From assembly GCA_947492525.1 (NCBI GenBank), contig CANLNQ010000014.1, positions 1-64,000 on the forward strand: a stretch of DNA of 64,000 nucleotides. The letters run 5' to 3'. This stretch comes from an uncultured Granulosicoccus sp. (GTDB lineage Bacteria; Pseudomonadota; Gammaproteobacteria; Granulosicoccales; Granulosicoccaceae). How positions within the stretch are numbered: position 1 is the first letter of the stretch; each line of letters begins with the position of its first letter. This document shows, in pieces, positions 8,493 through 17,520 of this stretch. The notes under the pieces are model-generated. The model saw only the letters and a list, made by a program, of their open reading frames with translations. It was not told where the DNA came from and did no database searches. The position numbers and the translations under genes were made by a program.

Positions 8493-9961
8493 GGCGCTAT
8501 GACCAGGGTCTTGAGAAAGGCGATCATGTCGCTTTTCTGTTGCTCGTTCAGATGGCTCCAGGCATCGCGCGCGCTGCGTGCCTCGCCACCGTGTGCATCG
8601 ATGACCTCTGCCAGCGTGCTCATATCACCTCGGTGCCCATACGGTGCGGTTGAGGCAATGCCCCACAGTTCGGACGTCATGAAGACATTGCGTTCGACAA
8701 AGCGTTGAGACAGCAACTCGTTACCCAGTGCGGAGAGTGACTGATCAGCAATGCGATGGCGCTTCAGGTCACCGAACAGCGGGATCAGATAACGGCCGCT
8801 GTCATCGCGCTCCAGCTGTTTTGCCCACGCCAGCAACGCCAGGGGGTAGGTGGCATCGGTGGCTTCGGCATGCCGCAGGGTACCAGCGGCATCGAGATGG
8901 CCCGGGTCTGCAAAATCCAGCGAGTCCAGTGGCAGCGTGCGTCGATGACAGTCATTGCAGCCGGCATTCCGGAAGTGCCTCTCGCCTCTGGCGGCGGCAT
9001 TCTGCCAGCGCTCATCTGCCGGGGACAGACGGCCGGGCGGCGGCAGGGCCGCTTGCCAGGCGACCAGCGCAGAGACATCGCCAGGGCCCAGTTCATTCCG
9101 CACACCATCCTCGTCGTGATCCTGCTGACCGGTCCAGCGTTCGCCGAAGCGCTCCGTGGCCTGCATTCCGTGGTGGTGGTTCAACGCATTGATCGTGAAC
9201 TGGCGCAGGGAGGTCATCACCCCCTTGTGACTGAAAGGCCGTATGACCAGATCCTGATCGACACCTTCTATGTCGTGGGTGGCCACTCGCCCATCGGGCC
9301 AAGCGTGCAGCTGTCCGAAGTTCACCCCCTTGCTCGAGAGTGCCATGCTGGTCGGTTCACCCGATTCCCTGGCTGTTCGCAGTGCCTGTGTCCGCAAGGC
9401 TTGCAACTCTCCTGACATCTCGCGCGCCAGCAGTTCTATCAGTCCGGAACCGAACAGGTGATTGGTATTGCGCTCATTGGAAAACTGCGGATCGGTGGTA
9501 TCGAAATCGGTGTGCTGGAAGCCTTCGGAGACAAAGACATTGGCAGTGAAGTCCCCGGCACCACCCACCAATGGAACATTGTGGCAACTGGAGCAGGCAT
9601 TTGCATCCATGCCGGCGGTGCGCGAAAAGGCAGAGCGAGGGGCGCGCTTGCGCTTGGTGGGTATGATGGCTTGCGTTGCCATCGGCCGGCCGACACCGTC
9701 GAGCGTGGTGAAGCGTGCCGTGAACAGATGCTCCCCGGCATCGATCAGTGTCTGCAGCCTCTGCTGATCGAGCCGACCGCTGAAATCCGCGGAGGACATG
9801 GGGTTGGCCAGTGCCCGTTCGGACCAGGGTTCCTGCGCCTGAACCGTCTTCGATTCGGCAGGCATTGATTCTGCCGCCAGCGAACCGTTGAGGGTGAGGC
9901 TGCAGGCAAGAATCACCAATCGGCGATGACAGGTGGCCGCGAGTGAGTTGCGTGGATTCAT
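8489..9961 (-). CDS. Periplasmic di-heme oxidoreductase (DHOR family, c-type cytochrome)
   Basis: 490 residues with a signal peptide over roughly residues 10-31. There are two covalent heme-binding motifs, CSSCH at 123-127 and CNDCH at 335-339. The spacing and the flanking text (TAGMDANACSSCHNVPLVGG; SELWGIASTAPYGHRG) match the di-heme putative thiol-oxidoreductase family related to cytochrome c peroxidases. It would sit in the periplasm and transfer electrons. Its start overlaps the ROK regulator's stop by one base (TGATG), and its stop overlaps the FG-GAP gene, so the three are coupled. The substrate is unknown. Confidence 0.87.
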   Translation of the reverse strand: MNPRNSLAATCHRRLVILACSLTLNGSLAAESMPAESKTVQAQEPWSERALANPMSSADFSGRLDQQRLQTLIDAGEHLFTARFTTLDGVGRPMATQAIIPTKRKRAPRSAFSRTAGMDANACSSCHNVPLVGGAGDFTANVFVSEGFQHTDFDTTDPQFSNERNTNHLFGSGLIELLAREMSGELQALRTQALRTARESGEPTSMALSSKGVNFGQLHAWPDGRVATHDIEGVDQDLVIRPFSHKGVMTSLRQFTINALNHHHGMQATERFGERWTGQQDHDEDGVRNELGPGDVSALVAWQAALPPPGRLSPADERWQNAAARGERHFRNAGCNDCHRRTLPLDSLDFADPGHLDAAGTLRHAEATDATYPLALLAWAKQLERDDSGRYLIPLFGDLKRHRIADQSLSALGNELLSQRFVERNVFMTSELWGIASTAPYGHRGDMSTLAEVIDAHGGEARSARDAWSHLNEQQKSDMIAFLKTLVIAP

Positions 9962-11190
9962 CAGCTGGGTTCGGGCAAGGAATGGTGGGTGGCCAGAAGC
10001 CGGTCGACCGCACTCAGGCTGTTGTCGGCCAGACCCTGCATGAGCAGGGGGGTGTCATGCTCGAAGGGGTGCAGCAGACTCTGTGCGGCAGGGCCATTGA
10101 TCAGGTGGGCATCCAGAACGCTGCAGAGCCCGGAACGCATCAGCGCAAAGCCTCTGTCACTGCAACCCACCAGCGCGACCGGCATGGGGTCGAGTAGGGT
10201 GAACACATTGGCCAGGCCTTCTCCGATAGCCTTGCCGGCCGTTTCGAACGCCAACCTTGCCGCCTCATCGCCTGATTCGGCAACGCCGAGAAGCGTTTGC
10301 ATGGAGGTCTTGGCAACGCGACCGGCCGGCGGTGTATCGGCTGGCAAGCCACTGGCGACGCGTTCGATACCGTAGTCGGCAGTGTAGGCTTCTATGCAAC
10401 CTCGCTTGCCGCATCGGCACAGAGCGCCGTCCTCCCTGAAACGCAGATGGCCGATTTCCATGGCAGAGGAGCGGGTGCCCGCAAAGGGCTGCCCGTTCAG
10501 GTAGAGGCCCAGGCCCACACCGTGGCCGAACAGGACCGTTGCGAAGTTGTTGCCGAGCCGCTCGGCCTGACGACGACTGAGCGCCTGCGCAATCAAGCGG
10601 CAATCGTTGTGCACGCTGACACCGACGCCATAGCGCTGTTGCAGCGTGGTGCCCAGAGGCACATTGCGCTCGCGAAGGACCGGTGACCAGAGCAACTTGC
10701 CGGAGGCGTGTTCGGTCTGGCCCTGAAAGCCGACGCCGATATGATGCAGCCGGATGTCCGGGTGCCCCCGGCGCAGGGTATCGATGCTCTGACAGATCTT
10801 CGCCAGCAATGCTTCCATGTTCAGGCTGCGGGTATCGACGATCTCCCGGCAGTCGTCACAGACGTTGCCGGCGTAATCCACCAGCTGGACGCGAATCAGA
10901 TCGATGGTCAATGTCAACGTGAACACATGGGCCGCATCGGGGCACAGCGACAGCACGGAGCGTGGCCTTCCCCTCAGCGGCTTTTCCCTGTCGATCTGGT
11001 AACGCTCACTACCGAGGATGCCCTGATCGATCATCTGGCTGGACAGGGTCGAGATGGAGGCGGGACTGAGACCGGTTGATTTACTCAGCCGAGACGGTGT
11101 GCTGGGGCCATTCATCCGCAATGTATCGAGCACGCGCCGACGATTTTCGTTGCGTAGATCGTCACTGCGAATGATGGCTGATTTCTGCAT
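9961..11190 (-). CDS. xylR: ROK-family transcriptional regulator, probable xylose repressor
   Basis: 409 residues. An N-terminal winged helix-turn-helix (about 15-75, with NGPSTPSRLSKSTGLSPASIS) is followed by a ROK sugar-kinase-like domain. The ROK zinc motif CRCGKRGCIEAY is at roughly residues 255-266. It belongs to the NagC/XylR type, which usually represses and is released by the sugar. It is first in the minus-strand operon and divergent from xylF, so it probably binds the 126-bp spacer between them. The XylR assignment rests on context, not on a specificity motif. Confidence 0.85.
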   Translation of the reverse strand: MQKSAIIRSDDLRNENRRRVLDTLRMNGPSTPSRLSKSTGLSPASISTLSSQMIDQGILGSERYQIDREKPLRGRPRSVLSLCPDAAHVFTLTLTIDLIRVQLVDYAGNVCDDCREIVDTRSLNMEALLAKICQSIDTLRRGHPDIRLHHIGVGFQGQTEHASGKLLWSPVLRERNVPLGTTLQQRYGVGVSVHNDCRLIAQALSRRQAERLGNNFATVLFGHGVGLGLYLNGQPFAGTRSSAMEIGHLRFREDGALCRCGKRGCIEAYTADYGIERVASGLPADTPPAGRVAKTSMQTLLGVAESGDEAARLAFETAGKAIGEGLANVFTLLDPMPVALVGCSDRGFALMRSGLCSVLDAHLINGPAAQSLLHPFEHDTPLLMQGLADNSLSAVDRLLATHHSLPEPS

Positions 11191-11236
11191 CTATGAAGAA
11201 CAGGCGCGGTTGATGTGCTATTCGAGAAAAAACAAC

Positions 11237-11268
11237 TTGACACATTTTGGTGCTGAAGTCACTATTTA
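11237..11268 (+). promoter_or_regulatory. Candidate xylF promoter
   Basis: A perfect -35 hexamer TTGACA lies at 11237-11242, in an A-rich stretch. The best -10 candidates are CACTAT at 11260-11265 (17-bp spacer) and, less well spaced, TATTTA at 11263-11268. The start codon of xylF follows about 50 bases later. Confidence 0.5.
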
Positions 11269-11288
11269 TTCCAGCCGTGAATTAAATA
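11263..11288. promoter_or_regulatory. Candidate operator for the ROK regulator
   Basis: An AT-rich imperfect inverted repeat: left arm TATTTATTC (11263-11271) and right arm GAATTAAATA (11279-11288), around a GC-rich centre. It overlaps the probable -10/+1 region of the xylF promoter and lies in the xylR-xylF divergent spacer, the expected place for a ROK operator. One arm is a base shorter, so the assignment is tentative. Confidence 0.4.
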
Positions 11289-11316
11289 CGGCAGACACCA
11301 AACCACTGGAGTGAGC

Positions 11317-12354
11317 ATGAAAACTACTGGAGCACTTGTCGTAGCTGCCTCGATCTCGGCCTTGTTGTCCGGACCGGTTCTGGCGGAGGGAAAGACCATC
11401 GGCGTTTCCTGGTCGAACTTTCAGGAAGAGCGTTGGAAGACCGATGAAGCGGCCATCAAGAGCGTGATCGAAGCCAATGGCGATACGTATATTTCCTCGG
11501 ACGCGCAATCATCTGCCGCCAAGCAGCTGACCGATGTCGAAGCACTGATCTCGCAAGGGGCCGACGCCCTGATCATCCTGGCGCAGGATTCAAGCGCCAT
11601 TGGTCCGGCAGTCGAACAGGCTGTGGCAGAGGACATTCCCGTCATCGGTTATGACCGCCTGATCGAAAACGAAAACGCTTTCTACATCACTTTCGATAAT
11701 GTTGAAGTGGGTCGCATGCAGGCGCGAGCCGTGCTTGAAGCGATGCCCGAAGGCAAGTACGCCTTCATCAAGGGTTCCTCTTCCGATCCGAATGCCGACT
11801 TCCTGTTTGGTGGACAGATGGAAGTGCTGCAGGAGGCCATGGATGCCGGCAAGATCACCAATGTGGGCGAAGCCTATACTGACGGGTGGAAGCCGGAGAA
11901 TGCCCAACGCAACATGGAACAGATTCTGACGGCCAATGACAACGAGGTTGATGCGGTTGTCGCCTCCAACGATGGCACCGCTGGTGGTGTCGTGGCAGCT
12001 CTGGCGGCGCAGGGCCTCGATGGGTCGGTACCGGTATCCGGTCAGGATGGTGATCACGCGGCATTGAATCGGGTGGCGCGTGGCACACAGACAGTGTCTG
12101 TCTGGAAGGACGCACGTGAGCTGGGCAAGGGGGCTGCCACCATCGCCACGATGCTGGCAGATGGTTCCGCTCCTGCCGATGTCCCTGGTGTCGAGCAGTG
12201 GTCGGGTGGTCCCAATGGCGTGACTCTGAACGCGCTGTTCCTGGCGCCAGTGGCCATCACTCAGGACAACCTCGACGTGGTGATCGATGCTGGCTGGATT
12301 GATCGCGACAAGGCTTGCGAAGGTGCCGCCGAGTCGGTTGCTGCCTGCCAGTAA
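11317..12354 (+). CDS. xylF: D-xylose ABC transporter, periplasmic binding protein
   Basis: 345 residues. The ATG at 11317 is preferred over the GTG at 11311 because ACTGGAG at 11304-11310 then gives a well-spaced ribosome site. The signal peptide ends SGPVLA. The mature protein begins KTIGVSWSNFQEERW and carries XylF-type stretches such as GADALIILAQDSSAI, IPVIGYDRL and FIKGSSSDPNADFLF. It binds D-xylose and presents it to the XylH permease. It is first in the plus-strand operon. A strong hairpin after its stop should give it higher expression than the membrane genes. Confidence 0.93.
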   Translation: MKTTGALVVAASISALLSGPVLAEGKTIGVSWSNFQEERWKTDEAAIKSVIEANGDTYISSDAQSSAAKQLTDVEALISQGADALIILAQDSSAIGPAVEQAVAEDIPVIGYDRLIENENAFYITFDNVEVGRMQARAVLEAMPEGKYAFIKGSSSDPNADFLFGGQMEVLQEAMDAGKITNVGEAYTDGWKPENAQRNMEQILTANDNEVDAVVASNDGTAGGVVAALAAQGLDGSVPVSGQDGDHAALNRVARGTQTVSVWKDARELGKGAATIATMLADGSAPADVPGVEQWSGGPNGVTLNALFLAPVAITQDNLDVVIDAGWIDRDKACEGAAESVAACQ

Positions 12355-12383
12355 ACCGCCTTCTTTCGTAGTTCTTTCTGCCG

Positions 12384-12412
12384 GACGGCAACGTCAAACA
12401 GACGTTGCCGTC
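12384..12412 (+). terminator. Hairpin between xylF and xylH (attenuator or mRNA-stabilising stem)
   Basis: A perfect 12-bp stem, GACGGCAACGTC (12384-12395) with GACGTTGCCGTC (12401-12412), loop AAACA, followed by TTTCG. It lies 30 bases after the xylF stop and 50 bases before the xylH start. Such stems after binding-protein genes commonly cause partial termination or protect the 3' end of the upstream message. Confidence 0.85.
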
Positions 12413-12464
12413 TTTCGATTCGGCCAGCCCCCAAGAGGGGCCTATATTCCGGGAAGACCATTCC

Positions 12465-13778
12465 ATGAGCGATCAAGAACCGACCGCGGCTGCGCTGGGG
12501 GCGCGGCAAAGTGAAGAATCCGCGCTGACGCGCTTTTTTCGGGCCACCGAGGTGGACACGCGCATGCTGGGCATGCTCGGCGCCCTGCTGCTGATCTGGG
12601 TAGCCTTTCATGTGCTTTCCGATGGACGTTTTCTCACACCACGCAATCTGTGGAATCTCTCCGTTCAGACCTCCTCGGTTGCCATCATGTCGACCGGCAT
12701 GGTGCTGATCATCGTCACGCGCCACATCGACCTGTCTGTCGGGTCCATTCTGGGCTTCGTTGCCATGATCATGGGGGTCTCCCAGACCGGCTTCCTGGCT
12801 GACATGTTCGGGTCAGGCAGTACGATGATCTGGTTCACGGCTCTGCTGATCGGCATGTGTCTGGGGGCACTGATCGGCGGTCTGCATGGTGTCATCATCG
12901 CCTACCTGGGCGTGCCGGCATTCATCGTCACGCTCGGTGGATTGCTGGTCTGGCGAGGCGCAGCCTGGTGGGTTACATCCGGGCAGACAGTTGCACCCAT
13001 GGACCCGACCTTTCGTCTCATGGGCGGTGGACCCTATGGCTCCATCGGTGCGTTCTGGAGCTGGGTGGTGGCAGCCATTGCCTGTGCCGGTATCGTGTTC
13101 ATGCTGTATCACGGCCGCCTCAATCGTACCCGCTTCAAGTTTCCTCAACGCCCTGTCTGGGCAGAACTGACGCTGGCAGCGGTGGGCTGTGGCAGTGTCA
13201 TCCTGGCCGTCGCCGTCGCCAACAGCTATGCCTGGCCCAAGGGCATCGTCAACCGCTACGCCAAAGCCAACAACATCGAAGTCCCTGACGGGGGATTGTT
13301 CATCGCGCACGGTATTGCCGTGCCGGTACTCATCGCCATCTGCGTGGGCATCATCATGACCTTCATCGCGACTCGCACGCGTTTCGGTCGCTATGTATTT
13401 GCCATGGGAGGCAATCCGGAAGCGGCAGAGCTGGCCGGTATCAATACACGCTGGGTCACCACGAAGATCTTCATCCTGATGGGCATTCTGTGCGCTATCG
13501 CCGGTGCGATCTCCACGGCTCGTCTCAATGCCTCCACCAATGCGCAAGGCACCCTGGATGAGTTGCTGGTCATTGCCGCCGCGGTTATCGGTGGAACATC
13601 GCTGGGTGGCGGTGTCGGTACGATAGTCGGCGCCATGATCGGTGCGGTGGTCATGCAGTCACTGCAAAGCGGCATGGTGCTGCTGGGTGTGGATGCGCCT
13701 TTCCAGAACGTGGTGGTCGGTATCGTACTGGTACTGGCTGTCTGGCTCGACGGTCTCTACCGTCGCCGCTCCGTTTAA
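12465..13778 (+). CDS. xylH: D-xylose ABC transporter, permease
   Basis: 437 residues when started at the ATG at 12465. An in-frame upstream ATG at 12405 lies inside the hairpin's 3' arm and is unlikely. About ten or more hydrophobic segments, with the BPD_transp_2 hallmark RHIDLSVGSILGFVAMIMG and the cytoplasmic loop FGRYVFAMGGNPEAAELAGIN. It is the membrane channel for XylF-delivered xylose. A hydrophilic insert around residues 215-285 makes it longer than many homologs. The ATPase gene follows 22 bases later. Confidence 0.92.
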   Translation: MSDQEPTAAALGARQSEESALTRFFRATEVDTRMLGMLGALLLIWVAFHVLSDGRFLTPRNLWNLSVQTSSVAIMSTGMVLIIVTRHIDLSVGSILGFVAMIMGVSQTGFLADMFGSGSTMIWFTALLIGMCLGALIGGLHGVIIAYLGVPAFIVTLGGLLVWRGAAWWVTSGQTVAPMDPTFRLMGGGPYGSIGAFWSWVVAAIACAGIVFMLYHGRLNRTRFKFPQRPVWAELTLAAVGCGSVILAVAVANSYAWPKGIVNRYAKANNIEVPDGGLFIAHGIAVPVLIAICVGIIMTFIATRTRFGRYVFAMGGNPEAAELAGINTRWVTTKIFILMGILCAIAGAISTARLNASTNAQGTLDELLVIAAAVIGGTSLGGGVGTIVGAMIGAVVMQSLQSGMVLLGVDAPFQNVVVGIVLVLAVWLDGLYRRRSV

Positions 13779-13800
13779 CGAATTCAGGGAGAACACGAAC

Positions 13801-14586
13801 ATGCATACATCCGCTCCCAAGGTAGTCGAGATGCAGGATTGCTCGATCGCATTCGGTGGAATACACGCCGTCGATCATGCCTCGCTGGATCTGCACGAGG
13901 GTGAAGTGGTGGCGTTGTTGGGGCATAACGGTGCCGGCAAATCGACCTTCATCAAACTGTTGTCCGGCGCCTACAAGCGTGACACCGGCACCATTCGCAT
14001 TCGTGGCGAAGAGGCCACGATCAACAATCCGCGTGATGCCAAGGCCTATGGCATAGAGACCATCTATCAGACGCTGGCCCTGGCTGACAATGTCGATACA
14101 GCGGCCAATCTCTATCTTGGTCGTGAACTGCGCACGCCCTGGGGCACCCTGGATGACGGGGCGATGGAATCGCATGCACGCGAAGTCATGGGGCGTCTGA
14201 ATCCTCGTTTTCAGCGCTTCAAGGAGCCAGTCAAGGCTCTGTCGGGTGGACAGCGTCAGTCGGTTGCCATCGCCAGAGCCATACTGTTCAACGCACAGAT
14301 CCTGATCATGGATGAACCAACGGCGGCGCTCGGCCCGCAGGAAACGGCGCAGGTGGGAGAACTGATCAAGCAGCTCAAGGCAGAAGGTATCAGCATCTTC
14401 CTGATCAGCCACGACATCGAGGATGTGTTCGATCTGGCAGATCGTGTTGCGGTCATGAAGAACGGCCAGATGGTGGGCACCGCGCCCGTGAGTGATGTCA
14501 CCCGCGATGAAGTGCTTGGCATGATCATTCTGGGCAAGTGCCCACCGGGCGCAACGCCCGGACCCGGAGCCGTGACACACGACTGA
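13801..14586 (+). CDS. xylG: Sugar ABC transporter ATPase, single-domain (xylose)
   Basis: 261 residues with one complete ABC: Walker [10 protein letters not shown], signature LSGGQRQS, Walker [12 protein letters not shown] and H-loop SHD. Classical XylG has two fused cassettes (~510 residues). This is the short FrcA-like form, which must work as a homodimer. It energises xylose import through XylH. The 3' end encodes a Pro/Gly-rich tail over an inverted repeat, CCGGGCG (14545-14551) with CGCCCGG (14555-14561), which may act as a terminator inside the coding region. Confidence 0.9.
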   Translation: MHTSAPKVVEMQDCSIAFGGIHAVDHASLDLHEGEVVALLGHNGAGKSTFIKLLSGAYKRDTGTIRIRGEEATINNPRDAKAYGIETIYQTLALADNVDTAANLYLGRELRTPWGTLDDGAMESHAREVMGRLNPRFQRFKEPVKALSGGQRQSVAIARAILFNAQILIMDEPTAALGPQETAQVGELIKQLKAEGISIFLISHDIEDVFDLADRVAVMKNGQMVGTAPVSDVTRDEVLGMIILGKCPPGATPGPGAVTHD

Positions 14587-14918
14587 GCAGAGTCACGGAA
14601 CGAGCGTCTTTTTCATCGTGGCCGCAGGGCGGGCTTACCGGTGACGTACCAGAAACGGCGCTGGCCTACTATCATCACTGGCAAGGGGCGGGTGATGATC
14701 CGCTGACGACCGGGCCAGTGGTCGACTGCCAGGCGATGAACGGCGCCGATGCGGTGACTGATATCACTGGTCTTGCAGGAACATTCTGCGGCTGCGTGGG
14801 ACCAAGTGTCAGACCATCTGCTGGACAGCTCGTCACAGCTCGAGATGACATTGAGGCGCAGGTCTTGCAGAATGACATGACCTTCCATGGGCAAGAGGGC
14901 GGTAGAGGCTTGAGAACA
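14587..14918. other. Gap between xylG and the DUF4159 gene
   Basis: About 330 bp with no convincing gene. An open frame crosses it on the plus strand, but its sequence lacks a ribosome site, a plausible start or protein-like composition. I see no clear promoter, although one for the DUF4159 gene could lie here. Confidence 0.4.
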
Positions 14919-15788
14919 GTGACAAAAGAGACGTATGGAGCCCGTGTGCTTCGCATGGGTGGCGCACTGGCCGCGATGCTGCTCAGCATGCCGGCATTCG
15001 CCGAACTGGCCATCTGTACAACGCCGCAGCGTCCGGATTGTCCAATGGCTCTGACGCAGCCTGCGGGACAGGAATTCACCTTCTCGCGGTTGATGTTTGC
15101 CGACAATCAGGTGGCCATCGAAAATCTGGGTGACCGGATCGGCTATCCGCACTGGCAGGCCGACTGCTCGGAGTCGGAACCGCATTTCATCGCCGCGCTA
15201 AAGCGTCTGACGCGGCTGGACACCAATTCGGCCAGTCAATCGATTTCCCTGCTCGACGACCGGATCTACGATTACCCGCTGCTGTATGTGGTGGAAGCGG
15301 GATTTGCCTCGTTCAGCCAGCCGGAGGCGGACAATCTGCGCGAGTATCTGCTACGCGGCGGTTTCCTGCTGGTCGATGACTTCCATGGATCCTACCAATG
15401 GGAAGAATTCGAGGGGTGGATGCGCCAGGTGTTTCCGGAGCGTCCCATCGTCGACATACCGCCCACACACGAGATCTTCAATGTGCATTTCGCCATCGAC
15501 GATTTCATCCAGATACCCGGATTACGTGCTCTGTGTCTTAACCCGGGTGAGACCTGGGAACTACCCATCATGAAATCCTCAGCCATCAGCGAGAGCAATG
15601 CCTCCCGTCAGCAACCGCGCTGGCGCGGGGTGCTTGACGACGAAGGGCGCGTGATGGCCATCATCAACTGGAACATGGATCTGGGTGATGCCTGGGAACA
15701 TGCCGACATGGAAGAGTACAGTGCGCTGTACACCGCCACGGCCTACCGTCTCGGCGTCAATTACGTCATGTATGGCATGACGCACTGA
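14919..15788 (+). CDS. Exported DUF4159-domain protein
   Basis: About 289 residues from a GTG at 14919, chosen because it yields a good signal peptide (basic n-region, then ALAAMLLSMPAFA). ATGs at 14877 and 14955 are alternatives. The DUF4159 domain is recognisable: YDYPLLYVVEAGFASFS, then LREYLLRGGFLLVDDFHG, then an MRQVFPE segment and a THEIF motif. DUF4159 folds like a glutamine-amidotransferase/ThuA-type domain, and its function is unknown. It lies downstream of the xylose transporter genes on the same strand, after a 332-bp gap, so operon membership is uncertain. Confidence 0.75.
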   Translation: MTKETYGARVLRMGGALAAMLLSMPAFAELAICTTPQRPDCPMALTQPAGQEFTFSRLMFADNQVAIENLGDRIGYPHWQADCSESEPHFIAALKRLTRLDTNSASQSISLLDDRIYDYPLLYVVEAGFASFSQPEADNLREYLLRGGFLLVDDFHGSYQWEEFEGWMRQVFPERPIVDIPPTHEIFNVHFAIDDFIQIPGLRALCLNPGETWELPIMKSSAISESNASRQQPRWRGVLDDEGRVMAIINWNMDLGDAWEHADMEEYSALYTATAYRLGVNYVMYGMTH

Positions 15789-15836
15789 CGCCGGAAAAGC
15801 GCCGGAAAAGCGTCTGACCAACGGCGCGAACGGGCG

Positions 15837-15873
15837 AGGGCGTTGCCGCCGGGTCGGGCAGCGGCTACGCCCT
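15837..15873. terminator. Bidirectional terminator-like hairpin
   Basis: AGGGCGT (15837-15843) pairs with ACGCCCT (15867-15873), and inside it GCCGC (15845-15849) pairs with GCGGC (15861-15865). It sits in the 99-bp space between the convergent DUF4159 and GAPDH genes. There is no long T-run, so it may depend on other factors. Confidence 0.55.
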
Positions 15874-15887
15874 GACAAGGCGTGTCT

Positions 15888-17336
15888 CTAACTGGCCGGA
15901 ACGTTCTGGATATGCAGGCCGACCATGTGCTGCATGACGCGCAGCACCTGCGTGCTGTAACCGAATTCGTTGTCATACCAGACATACAGCACGCATCGAT
16001 TGCCATCGACGATGGTCGCCACCGAATCGAATATGGCAGGCTCAGGGGTTCCGACAAAGTCGGTGGACACGACTTCCGTGCTGTAAGAGTAGCTGATCTG
16101 CTGACTCAGCGCCGAGTTGTAGGCAATCTCGCGCACATGGTCATTGAGCTCCTCACGAGTCGTGCCTTCGTTCAGGTTCAGATTGCAGACCGCCATCGAT
16201 ACATTGGGTGTGGGTACGCGAATCGCGTTGCCGGTCAGCTTGCCTTCCAGTTCGGGCAGGGCCTTGGAGACGGCCTTGGCCGCGCCGGTGGAGGTCAGCA
16301 CCATGTTCAGGGGCGCACTACGGCCACGACGTTCAGCCGAGTGGTAGTTGTCGATCAGATTCTGGTCATTGGTGTAGGAGTGGACGGTTTCGACGTGACC
16401 ATTGATGATGCCGTAGCGATCATTGATGACCTTCAGAACCGGTGTGATGGCATTGGTGGTACAGCTGGCAGCACACACGATGGTGTCGTCGTCAGCAATC
16501 ATTTCCTCGTTCACGCCGTACACGATATTCTTGATGTTGCCGCCTGCAGGTGCCGTGAGCAGTACCTTGCTGGCCCCGTTCGGCACCAGATGTCGACCCA
16601 GGCTGGCCTCGTCCTTGAACACGCCGGTATTGTCCACGATCAAGGCGTTGTCGATGCCATAGGCGGTGTAATCGATGTCTTCGGGCTGACTGGCGTAGAT
16701 GACCTTGATGAAGTTGCCATTGGCAATGATGGCGCTGTTCTCCTCATCCACCGTGATATGGCCATTGAATGGACCATGAATGGAGTCACGTCTGAGCAGG
16801 CTGGCGCGTTTTCTCAAGTCACCCTCCTTGCCACCGCGAACCACGATGGCGCGCAGGCGAAGGGGATTGCTGGAGGTGGTGCGCTCGATGAGCAGTCGCG
16901 CCAGAATCCGGCCGATTCGACCAAAGCCGTAGAGGACGACGTCGCGGGGCTTGTCCAGCACCGACGGTGTGTCAGGGATCTGCTGCAGGGCGTCGCGCAG
17001 AAAGGATTCGAGACCTGCCTGATCCGTCAGCACGCCTGTCTGGCGTGCGGCAAATGCCAGCTTGCCGATATCGACCCGAGAACTACCCGGCTGGATTGAC
17101 GAAACGGTATCCAGTACGGCAATGGTTTCAGCCAGAGACACCTTCTCGCCAACCACCTGTTGCGCCTGTCGGTGCGCCTTGATGATGTCGATGGTGGAGC
17201 CGTTCATCAACTTGCGACCGAAAACCGTGATGATCACGCCACGGTCCCGGTACAGGGAACCGACCGCTGGAATCATGCGTTCGGCCAGTCCTTGTTCTTC
17301 GATGTAGTTCGTCAGATGGGTGCTGGATTCTGTCAC
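15888..17336 (-). CDS. gap: Glyceraldehyde-3-phosphate dehydrogenase, long form
   Basis: 482 residues. Residues from about 130 form the classical enzyme: NAD-binding YGFGRIGRILARLL, the catalytic cysteine in ASCTTN near residue 290, HSYTNDQN, and the C-terminal WYDNEFGYSTQVLR. It oxidises glyceraldehyde 3-phosphate to 1,3-bisphosphoglycerate. The extra ~130-residue N-terminal part is characteristic of a long GAPDH clade in proteobacteria. It stands alone, convergent with the DUF4159 gene and divergent from the kinase. Confidence 0.93.
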   Translation of the reverse strand: MTESSTHLTNYIEEQGLAERMIPAVGSLYRDRGVIITVFGRKLMNGSTIDIIKAHRQAQQVVGEKVSLAETIAVLDTVSSIQPGSSRVDIGKLAFAARQTGVLTDQAGLESFLRDALQQIPDTPSVLDKPRDVVLYGFGRIGRILARLLIERTTSSNPLRLRAIVVRGGKEGDLRKRASLLRRDSIHGPFNGHITVDEENSAIIANGNFIKVIYASQPEDIDYTAYGIDNALIVDNTGVFKDEASLGRHLVPNGASKVLLTAPAGGNIKNIVYGVNEEMIADDDTIVCAASCTTNAITPVLKVINDRYGIINGHVETVHSYTNDQNLIDNYHSAERRGRSAPLNMVLTSTGAAKAVSKALPELEGKLTGNAIRVPTPNVSMAVCNLNLNEGTTREELNDHVREIAYNSALSQQISYSYSTEVVSTDFVGTPEPAIFDSVATIVDGNRCVLYVWYDNEFGYSTQVLRVMQHMVGLHIQNVPAS

Positions 17337-17520
17337 TGCGATGCCTTTGTGAGTGAGTCGACGGTAAATGTGTAGCTATCGGACGCAGATCTTAGCGGCT
17401 GAATGGTAGAGAAACGTAAAATACTCACTATTATGTTGTGGTCTTTGACATCAGTTGTGAATTGATGACACGAGTCAAGTACTATCTCTCATTCTACTGA
17501 CAGGGTCCTCTCTGCGATAA

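Noticed and set aside
14613-15185. 190-codon minus-strand frame overlapping the start of the DUF4159 gene
   Set aside because: No recognisable motif, no ribosome site, and it conflicts with a convincing signal peptide and domain on the plus strand.
15882-17099. 405-codon open frame on the plus strand
   Set aside because: Antisense to the gap gene, which has all catalytic motifs. The composition mirrors codon bias of the opposite strand.
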